In this document: in pieces, positions 56,549-64,000 of the stretch
How the letters are laid out: each line of letters starts with the position of its first letter
Position numbering within the stretch: the stretch's first letter is position 1
Assembly: GCF_002443255.2 (NCBI RefSeq)
Contig: NW_019211458.1
Location: 25,552,757 to 25,616,756 of the forward strand
Direction: 5' to 3'
Source: Varroa destructor
Lineage: Eukaryota; Arthropoda; Arachnida; Mesostigmata; Varroidae
DNA length: 64,000 bases
Translations under genes and position numbers: made by a program
The notes under the pieces: generated by a model
The model's input: the letters and a program-made list of their open reading frames with translations, nothing else
What the model was told of the DNA's origin: nothing
The model's database searches: none

Positions 56549-57119
56549 CTGCCTTGGAAAAGAACCAGTTACCCGTACTGCTGCTGCTTCCTCCTATTCA
56601 CTGCCTTATCTAGGCTAGCAAGTGGGGCCTTAAAACGCAACGACAACCAGAGAAGGGTCCGAAATACCCAACTGATTAACAGCTGAAGTTCAAGCAACGC
56701 TTATGGTGGAGTTGGGACCAACCACCTGAACGCTCCTTTACTCTTTCTTTCCTTGTTTTGCTTTTTCCCTTGAGCTTTCCCTAGCTGGCTGACTTACCCA
56801 TTCATGTTGTATTTAGGGCGCCCCTCAATATGTCGGCTTCGTCGACCAATGAGCCTGCATGAAATATCAGTAAACCGCGTTCTGTGCATGACGACATTGA
56901 ATAGCTTGCTTTAAGGCCCTGACATCCAATACCCAAAAGCCACAAGAAATACAATTGAATAGTTTCCAAACGGCATCGCACATCACTCCGAAGGACCAGG
57001 TGGCTAGTCCTCTGCCATTTGTGACGAGAAAGCCATCAAAGGCATTTTATTGCCGCTATTCGCGTTCACATACAGTCACTTAACAAAACACACACATACG
57101 TTTATTGCATTGGGGTTTT
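56549..57119. other. GC-richer gap
   Basis: Contains CTGCTGCTGC near 56580 but no supportable frame. Confidence 0.45.
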
Positions 57120-57128
57120 TATATATAG
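57120..57128 (+). promoter_or_regulatory. Possible TATA box (TATATATAG)
   Basis: TTTTTATATATAGACG lies about 220 bases upstream of candidate coding exons. The match is less specific than the one at 37757 because TA-rich DNA is common here. Confidence 0.18.
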
Positions 57129-57331
57129 ACGTTGCTCGAGGAGAGAGTAGTAGTTCGCTGCCTGAGTTCCCAGTCTAGAAAAATCATAAGACCAGGGACT
57201 CCATAACTTTTCCTATAGCATAGAATAGGGCGTGCATCAAGCAACGAACGGGAGGACATTAGAACTGCTATTGGTGTGTTTAATATTATTTTCTCTCAAG
57301 AAAGTCATGAGATCCTTTGATTGAATGCAGA

Positions 57332-57433
57332 TCAATAATATACTTCGTGAAAGTCGCTGAACTACAAACAGGACTTGAGCTCGTCGTGATAAATCTGCTT
57401 ACTTCGATACTTTTGCGGGGACGTTGCAAATTA
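57332..57433 (+). CDS. Possible exon ending TAG|GTACGC
   Basis: After an AG (GAATGCAG) the frame is open with hydrophobic content (motif VVINLLTSILLRGRCKL) and reaches a fair donor in phase 1. That phase matches the acceptor at 58258. Boundaries are approximate. Unassigned. Confidence 0.18.
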
Positions 57434-57857
57434 GGTACGCATATCTGTAATGCTTCAGTTGTTTGTTGGTCTCTGCTTGGTATTTTTCAAGCTCATTGAA
57501 TTAAATGCAATTATGTGCACCCTGTTTAGAATGTTCCGCCAGTAGACAAAAATTATTGTCTCAGTCTGTTACACACTTTTCCCGACCTGACCGTACGTCT
57601 ATTTATTCAATGACTGCGGACATTGTCGAATGAATTGTGTATTGTTTATATATTATAACTTACTAAGCCAATGTCCATTTTTAACTGATCGGTTGAAACT
57701 ATAAATGTTATTAAATTCAAGCTGTAGTGCATTGGCGCCGACTTTGCTTATTGGTTGCGGCCTGAGCTGGATCGCTCTTTAGCTTATCCATTTGTCTGAT
57801 TTGCTGGTCGGACAAAACGGTTACATTTATCCCGCATTATTCAATTCTGATTAAATC

Positions 57858-58214
57858 TTGACGCACTTTCTCTCTCGAATGAACTATCCACTCTTCATTT
57901 TCTGCATCCTAAACAGAGACGATCGCGTATTTTATCGTTCGCAATCCTTGTTAGTGCCTTTACTATACCCAGTTGACCTTTCTGGATTGTCACAACTTGT
58001 GGTGATCCACTGTTCCTACGGTTTTGTAAAGAAGAGGAGAACGACACGAGCAGTTGTGTGTGGGGATAGATTCTGGCTATTAATGCTGTCGCCCTCTGAA
58101 GCTGCTATCCTAGCTCCTTGCCGTTTGGTCTTAGGCGCCTTCTTCAGCCACAGGCCCAAGCATAGGCCTGTTGCAGTTGCCATCCAGCCGTTGCAGGTCA
58201 TAGTTGTGATTTGA
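57858..58214 (+). CDS. Open frame of 118 codons, hydrophobic stretches
   Basis: Open to TGA at 58212-58214, with the first ATG at about 57879. It has hydrophobic stretches near its start and centre, Arg/Lys between them, and no clear motif. A minus-strand ATG frame (58016-58249, 77 codons) overlaps and looks equally protein-like, so strand is undecided. Confidence 0.17.
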   Translation: MTHFLSRMNYPLFIFCILNRDDRVFYRSQSLLVPLLYPVDLSGLSQLVVIHCSYGFVKKRRTTRAVVCGDRFWLLMLSPSEAAILAPCRLVLGAFFSHRPKHRPVAVAIQPLQVIVVI

Positions 58215-58258
58215 ACTATTGTGTGGTTCCAGGACAATCTCAGGCTCATTGTGTGCAG

Positions 58259-58476
58259 GCTCCTTGAGCCTTCGCTATATCTTTACTGGCTTGCCGCCTG
58301 AGGATTTGCGAAACCTTGCTGTTGAAAGCTTCTTACCTGGGCAACTCTATTACGAATGTCGAAGCTTTGTCGCGCGTTGCCTTTTTCCCATCTATGAGAC
58401 CTGGTTAGTGGCCTTCTCCACTTGGAAAAAGTTCAGTGAGGCTTACATCGAGAAGTTAAAATGCAATCAATTATAA
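58259..58476 (+). CDS. Candidate terminal exon, aromatic-rich
   Basis: A good acceptor (CAGGCTCATTGTGTGCAG) ends at 58258. Entered in phase 1, the frame runs 72 codons to TAA 58474-58476. It contains LPPEDLRNLAVESFLPGQ and later an aromatic-rich stretch (YETWLVAFSTWKKF), which read like a folded domain. I could not match it to RGS, PX or another family with confidence. It can be joined in phase to the possible exon ending at 57433. Confidence 0.27.
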
Positions 58477-58585
58477 CTGTAGAATTATTCGCGTAGTATC
58501 TCTGTTCAAACTGGCAATGATAACAGACAGAACTTAACTATTGTCTCACGTATGACGTTGTATTATTGTCGACTGATCAAAACTT

Positions 58586-58942
58586 TTGATAAGCAAGTGC
58601 TCAAGTTCAAACCCGAGCACAAAGGCGCCCATGCAAAATAGAAGGCTTACATGCGCAGTTAAGTCCTTAATAGGTCAGCAAAAACTGTGTGATATTCGGT
58701 CGTCCTGTCCGTCTCTCCAAGGAGCATACTATCGGTTGATGAGTCGTATGAGGAGAGGATTGCCATCATATTTGGATTTATCGAATAAGCCAGCAAAAGG
58801 TAAAAATCAACTTAGCCAACTTTATCACATGGACACGGATACACACACAAACAACTGCATATCCGTTTGGATACCAACCAATAGTGCTCACTTTCATACT
58901 TGCGTATATCAGGCTTGTGCACAGGTCGTAACATTTCGTTAA
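58586..58942 (+). CDS. Open frame with good internal donor
   Basis: Open for 118 codons to TAA 58940-58942, with an ATG at 58631. AAAG|GTAAAA near 58800 is a good donor, so coding may end there. The section before it is basic with several Cys (SLIGQQKLCDIRSSC); the section after is His/Thr-rich. Unassigned. Confidence 0.2.
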   Translation: MISKCSSSNPSTKAPMQNRRLTCAVKSLIGQQKLCDIRSSCPSLQGAYYRLMSRMRRGLPSYLDLSNKPAKGKNQLSQLYHMDTDTHTNNCISVWIPTNSAHFHTCVYQACAQVVTFR

Positions 58943-59277
58943 TAAGTTCCATTCTCTAAGTTCTTATTTGCTGATTGTTAATTATTATTTATAATTAATT
59001 CCTTACCAGCTTACATTAGGCGCCACAATGGGTGTTATCTTCGACGTTGGGCTACTGCGCAAGCTGAAAGAACAACCCGGGTTTTATGTGGCATGCATGA
59101 CGACAACTCTACGGCTGGCAAGACTACTAATTCAAGAATAACGCCACTAATTTATGGAACGCGATCCGCTTTTTGCAGTCGATACTTTGATTCTTCAAAT
59201 TCGTCAAAGTTTTACGTGCACATTTCTGAGACCTCGAACGGTCGTACCTATCTGATTATATAAAGCGGAATTTTGTT

Positions 59278-59520
59278 TTGAAGCATAGGCGCAATATCGT
59301 TCTGTTTAGAATATTTTTAAAATGCTCGCATTGTATGGAGGCGCTTCACGGGCCACCGAGAAAGTTCTTAAAAGCCAGTCAAAACGATTATGCACAAAAG
59401 GGCAACAAACTGCTTAGATACCTTCTAGAAGAGAAAAGGTCCAAAGAAATTCTCTACTGCCGCAGATCGGATTGCTATCCCTTTGTAGTCGTCGCTGGTT
59501 CGATCATTACGGAGTTCTAG
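59278..59520 (+). CDS. Possible ORF, ATG at 59335
   Basis: The internal ATG at 59335 (G at +4) gives 61 codons to TAG 59518-59520. It is Lys/Arg/Leu-rich (motif NKLLRYLLEEKRSKE, helical in character) with a more hydrophobic C-terminus. Unassigned. Confidence 0.18.
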   Translation: MKHRRNIVLFRIFLKCSHCMEALHGPPRKFLKASQNDYAQKGNKLLRYLLEEKRSKEILYCRRSDCYPFVVVAGSIITEF

Positions 59521-59613
59521 TTTCCGGTTGATAGAGAATGTATGATGCTATAGCTATTCGAATCGGGTTGCGAGTTCGAGAAAAAGACATTTCTTTAATT
59601 TTTTTTGAGGAAA

Positions 59614-59757
59614 ATGCCCTCAGGTATTGCTAAAGGTCGTTTTCGTGGAGATGCACGTAAACGTAAAATGCGTACGCCAAATAAAAATGTGATGGGACGA
59701 ACCATTCGCAACCGACGGAGGATACAAGTCGCCCATCACGGTAAACTGACTACGTAA
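59614..59757 (+). CDS. Candidate 47-residue, very basic ORF
   Basis: A strong acceptor (T-rich, TTTTTTTTGAG) ends at 59609, five bases before the ATG at 59614, which has A at -3. The frame ends TAA 59755-59757. The product has 10 Arg and 5 Lys against one Asp in 47 residues (clusters ARKRKMR and RNRRRIQ), like a nucleic-acid-binding or nuclear peptide. CAG|GTATTG four codons in could also be a donor, which would make only the start real. No family is recognised. Confidence 0.25.
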   Translation: MPSGIAKGRFRGDARKRKMRTPNKNVMGRTIRNRRRIQVAHHGKLTT

Positions 59758-60794
59758 GAAAGACTGATCGATTTTTGCCTTGCGACATTTATAGTCTATA
59801 AATTGTGGGTCAATATAATTACATACATAGCCTACCGTAAATCATTTACAATATAAATGTTAGATAAAACCCCAAAGGAAAGCAATAATCACCGAATAAG
59901 TAGTAAGAATAATATGACAACCGAGCAGCGTTATTGTAGCAGGATGCGTTACTAATCTAGGCCGAAAAAAGCATGCGATCAGAACATGACAAGAGGAAAC
60001 ATTTCCCAAAGAGTGAGAATCAAACATTTTTCACAAGGTTTCTTTCTTTTGGCCATCAGTAACAATTCATAGTTCGGTTCGCTTCCGAATCTCTTCCTCA
60101 ACCTCATCAAAGTTAATTTTCAAAAGCGTGTATGGTCCTTCTCAGGATGTCCTTGCTAATGATTGAAAACAAATGAGAAACGGAGCGTGCTGCAGTATAT
60201 ACGCTCTGGATCCGGCCTTTCGTACAGGTGTTATTGCTTTTGGAGACATTTGGACAATATAAACCCACGAGCAACGCGGAAATGTCCTGAGACATGGTGG
60301 CACCACATTTAGGTCTGTGCGCTCTCTTTAGCTAGGACTTAGATGATAGGATATACGTACTTTCAAAGTAACAGTTCTAACGCGTCAAAGAAATTAGATA
60401 ATTTTTTGCGAGTAAGCCATTATCGTCATCATCATCAGACTATAGTTTGTTCTATTAGAGGCTACGTTGGTGCTTATCTCTGTCTAAGTTCTGACGTGAC
60501 ATTAGGTAAATGTTATGACGTGCTTTTGGCAGCAGTAATTCGCTCAAAGGATCCATCGACTTAGGTGCGTACATAAACTCGTTGTGGTTCACGAAAAGTT
60601 GACATTTACCACAGCAGTAGGGTACTGTACGGAAATTTTCCAGCAAAACGGAGGGTCAACTCAATATAGAATTCGATGAAGCGCGTCTATTCCATTTTTA
60701 CGCTGTTTTCCATTTACGAAAACGTATTATCTTTATCTATTAACTTTATCCAAGACGTATTCAAGTTTTTCAATCTGTCAAATAACTTTTGGAT
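59758..60794. other. AT-rich gap
   Basis: Frames of 60-73 codons on both strands near 60113-60646 without support. Confidence 0.45.
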
Positions 60795-60813
60795 AATATA
60801 TATATATATATAT
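60795..60813. repeat. Short (TA)n array
   Basis: Nineteen bases of alternating AT. Confidence 0.85.
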
Positions 60814-61331
60814 TCCTTCGAAATTATCATGAGTTAGCATGAATCCTAGCTAGCTATTAGAGTATGATTTTGCATTTATTCTTCAGCTCTGTATTAACGT
60901 GAACGCGCCCAGTTGTAAAAAAAAACGGTACTGCACCTTTTTACCAACAAACAGATAAGGCTAGCATTTAGCCTTACTAAGCTTTCAGTGCAAACAGATA
61001 TTTTGATACGAATGAGCCTTTTTTGTGTCCCGATGCAATTTAACCTAATTAATCATTGTTTGAGCGTTATTTAAGTGAATTGATGTATCCGTCAACACCA
61101 TGGCACTAGCTGCATATCCAACGCCAAGCTTCCACTAGCTCCAAAAGAAACGGAAAGTACACTCTGTTCTTTACTCAAAACCCATTTGGAGGTATCGTCT
61201 CGGACCAAACAATACGCAGTGCCAGATGGCCTGCTGGTGCTACACGAGTGATTTTTCGTGTTCCGTCTTTTTTTTTTTCTGTGAACTCAACTGCAGTTGG
61301 CGTGCTGCATCTATGTAGTCCCGATCGTTCT
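60814..61331. other. Gap entering a GC-richer island
   Basis: T10 run near 61269. No supportable frame. Confidence 0.45.
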
Positions 61332-61371
61332 CCTAACGCTATGCTATGCTGGCAGCATAGCTAGCGTCAGG
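61332..61371. repeat. 17-bp hairpin with one bulge and one mismatch
   Basis: GCTATGCT (61343-61350) pairs perfectly with AGCATAGC (61354-61361) around a GGC loop. After a bulged T (61342) six more pairs follow (ACGCTA with TAGCGT), then an A·C mismatch and three further pairs. It lies about 50 bases upstream of a TATA-like string. Confidence 0.7.
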
Positions 61372-61417
61372 GTTACGAAGAGAGGCGACAAATCAGAGGC
61401 CGAGTACAGCTGCGCCA

Positions 61418-61424
61418 TATAAAG
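61418..61424 (+). promoter_or_regulatory. Possible TATA box (TATAAAG)
   Basis: CCATATAAAGGTC in a GC-richer context. An open frame begins about 20 bases downstream (61438-61641) but without an early ATG. Support is only positional. Confidence 0.2.
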
Positions 61425-64000
61425 GTCATAGACGTCCTTGCGCTTTTTCGTCGATACAGACGCGGAACCTGCGCAACTGAATCTACTCAGTTCCCGGTCG
61501 TTGGTCTCTTTAATCGCTTCGTTTTTTTATCGGCTACTCGATGGAATAACACACATCCGTATGTGTTACACGAAATATTTTCCAAGCAGTTTAAAACATC
61601 TGTTTAGCAACAGCTTAGTGAGTCCCGATTTTATGGGCTAAGGTTTTTCAGGCTTATAGAGATTGTCACATAATGGGAAGGCATACCTTCGTTGGCTGGC
61701 GTAGGCAAAGTGATCCGCGTAATATCCGTTGCGGTGCATTTTGTATATATCTTTTTCGGCAGAACAGCGTCTTCTAGTGCCCGCGATCCACCACGCTCAT
61801 GACGTGTGACGTGTACGCTGATCATCTATGTCTACGTCTATGAGTTCGACCTATTAGTACTATACAATCATGTTCATAACAAAAAATGATCCTTTTTTTT
61901 ACTGCTGAAAAATAAGTGAACGAAAAGATTTTGCCGTAAGTAAATGTTCTTAGGCGAAGAACGTCACGAAATATCATTGGATTATTTTATGTTCCCAATG
62001 ATAAAGCACCGACGCAAGAACGGGTCAAGATGCACAAATAGGAACGCGCACAAATAAATTTTCTCTTCCGCTAGTTCTCTTTGAAAAAAGATCCAGGTTC
62101 GAGAGCAATAGTTCAGCCTTACATTGTATCGATGTGTACTGATCTACTTTTCTCAAGAAACGTTTTCAGAATAAACAAATCAGAATCGCATGAAAATATG
62201 ATAACATTATACGACTGTACTCTCTGAATCTTCCTCGATCCATTAGCCAGTTAGATCTAAGTATAGATTAGAAACGTCTGATCTTCATTAACAGGAATGA
62301 CATGGCTGGCGCTATGGCTGTTATTAACATAGCCGTTCCCTTTGGTTCTGTTTATGTTTTACGTTAAGTACGACGTCGGACCAAGCAACGAAAAGTTACC
62401 GAAATTAACTCCATTATAAACAACGACGAATAAACAGCTAAAAATGTAATATATTTTGAACAACTTTAAAGTTTGTTTCAATGGGTGATTTTACCGTACA
62501 GGCTAAAGGTGCGTTGTATCCTTGGCAGGAGACCACCACTATAGATATTATTATGTGTTTACCGACCTAACATGAAACGAGCCGAGGAAAATCGCACAAT
62601 TTGTTATTGCCGCATTAGATATTGATACTAAACAGATATGCTTTTCTTAACCGTACTAATAAAACTTTTAAAGATTAACAATGTCACCTGTTCTATAGTT
62701 GGATGAATCATTCCGTGAACGCTCTGGTACGACAGGCGTACAGGGCGACTTTCTTGAAACTCTATTTAAAATTAAATTGACAACGTTGTAGGTAAGCGTT
62801 GCGTTAAGCCGAAGAAAATCCTGGTGGACTGAGTTTGAATCCGAATGCGTAAATAGTTTTTGCCGTTGAGAGGCGGCCGTCTGAGGGGAGGCCTAACATC
62901 GATACCGGACGTAAAAATCATAACATCTGATGTTCAGCTCAAGCTTACTCCTCACGCATTTCTCCACAAAGGATTCAAGAAATAAGGGCATTGCATAATC
63001 CTTGTAGAAAATGAGGAGTTAAAAGGCTTATCGTGTTAAGTTAGCTGCACTATCTGTAGTGGATCTACATGGATAATGAGATACAGTAAAGCACTCAATG
63101 AACTGACACAATGGGACGCATGACGAACGTTAATCTTCACTAATGAAAATCTGATGTAATGAGATATCAGTGGCATTGGATATTAAGATACTTCCACTAA
63201 ATATAGTGTATGTAGAAAATTCGCGTGGACACGGACTCCAGCTACGCAGCTTCACTTATTTGATGGCCTTCGGCTGACTTCGAATGTACTGCATGCACTG
63301 ATGTGGCGTTTAAATATCGCTAACAGATAAGTTGCACCAGCTATGCATTCAATACAGAGGATTTCTGCTTTTTTAGACACCCTCTCTCTTTAAAGAGAAT
63401 CTGGATTGACAAACCCGTTCCACACGCTTTTTCAGGTTTGTCGGCCCCCAAACCCTCGACAAGGGAGCTTTACTGGGTATATTAAATTGAGATTTTATTT
63501 ACTGCAGTTCACTTCACGAGGCTGACATCGTGTTATCGTTTACAGCGAAACTCGCTGGCTTTGCTCCTTCAAGTACCAGAATTCAAGCTATAAATGACAC
63601 AATGATTTTTGTCTGCTGCACCATGAAGGCCAGATAAGCCACGACGAATATCATTATCTGTCGAAGATGCGCTTATTGACTATGATCGACAGGTTGTAAA
63701 ATCATCTTGTGACCAAAATCGTAATAAGCTGCCTCTGTCAGCTCTTGTAGCAGTAGGTATAATATTTCCGTTTTATACCTGGGACTGAAATCGTGCATTA
63801 TCATCTGATGACACTAAAACGTTCTGACCAAATCATCCTTATAGGTCCTAAAGCACGGTAGAATTGTAGTTCGATAAAAATACTTTCCACACTGGGCTAA
63901 TACCCATATTGAATCAAATGCAACATCTGTAGCAATGGCTATCTGTTTTCGTGCTGAATATCAAATCAGCAGTTCGTTAAATTTCCTTTTCCGAGATACG
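61425..64000. other. AT-rich right end, no gene seen
   Basis: The frame 61438-61641 (67 codons) and minus 61631-61825 lack start and splice support. From 61.9 kb to the end I see no open frame or splice pair worth calling. A GTTCGA string at 62098 is not part of a tRNA. Confidence 0.45.

Noticed and set aside
62096..62106. GGTTCGAGAGC, a tRNA B-box-like string (also GTTCGA-type strings near 5730 and 59570)
   Set aside because: No pairable T stem, no A box at the right distance and no acceptor-stem pairing.
1..64000. CRISPR arrays, prophage, insertion sequences, integrated viral genes
   Set aside because: No regularly spaced repeats, no long coding frames, and no polymerase, integrase, transposase or capsid-like motif seen on either strand.

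Overview
This window looks like low-density animal DNA. No open frame exceeds about 165 codons. I see no operons, no Shine-Dalgarno-led genes, no tRNA or rRNA signature, no CRISPR array and no recognisable transposon or retroviral protein. AT-rich stretches alternate with CpG-containing GC-rich islands, (TA)n microsatellites recur, and many sites resemble eukaryotic splice acceptors (pyrimidine tract then CAG) and donors (GTAAGT, GTGAGT). CpG does not look depleted by eye, which suggests a lightly methylated invertebrate genome. An arthropod, perhaps a mite or another chelicerate, is a guess and not an identification.

Layout. Bases 1-3500 are a GC-richer island. Its best gene model is a plus-strand chain of four exons (835-1086, 2190-2213, 2420-2479, 2804-3021) that all join in phase 1 and end at a stop. 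Further GC-rich, ORF-bearing islands lie near 4.0-5.9, 10.6-11.7, 13.4-14.3, 18.2-18.6, 24.2-25.6, 30.3-31.5, 37.0-38.3, 40.1-42.7, 44.0-45.5, 55.0-57.0, 57.8-59.8 and 61.1-61.9 kb. The long AT-rich stretches between them show little beyond microsatellites and homopolymers and read as intron or intergenic DNA.

The most gene-like candidates are: a short secreted peptide with a 5' splice acceptor (32631-32821), a propeptide-like terminal exon with an acidic spacer and basic cleavage sites (24444-24559), a minus-strand exon with good splice sites (23329-23733), a TATA box followed by a possible first coding exon (37757-38091), a two-membrane-segment ORF (minus, 55401-55685), an arginine-rich ORF (56216-56548), a poly-alanine membrane microprotein (44595-44765) and a 47-residue basic ORF (59614-59757). 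None could be matched to a known family, so every coding call is low confidence and rests on splice signals, start context and composition.

The firmest features are sequence-intrinsic: a 23-bp hairpin with a 3-nt loop (10821-10869), other hairpins and inverted repeats (4155-4197, 4961-5057, 42081-42103, 52535-52589, 61332-61371), a perfect 16-bp palindrome (44575-44590) and about eight (TA)n arrays. I cannot say how the candidate genes work together; nothing in the window shows a shared pathway.
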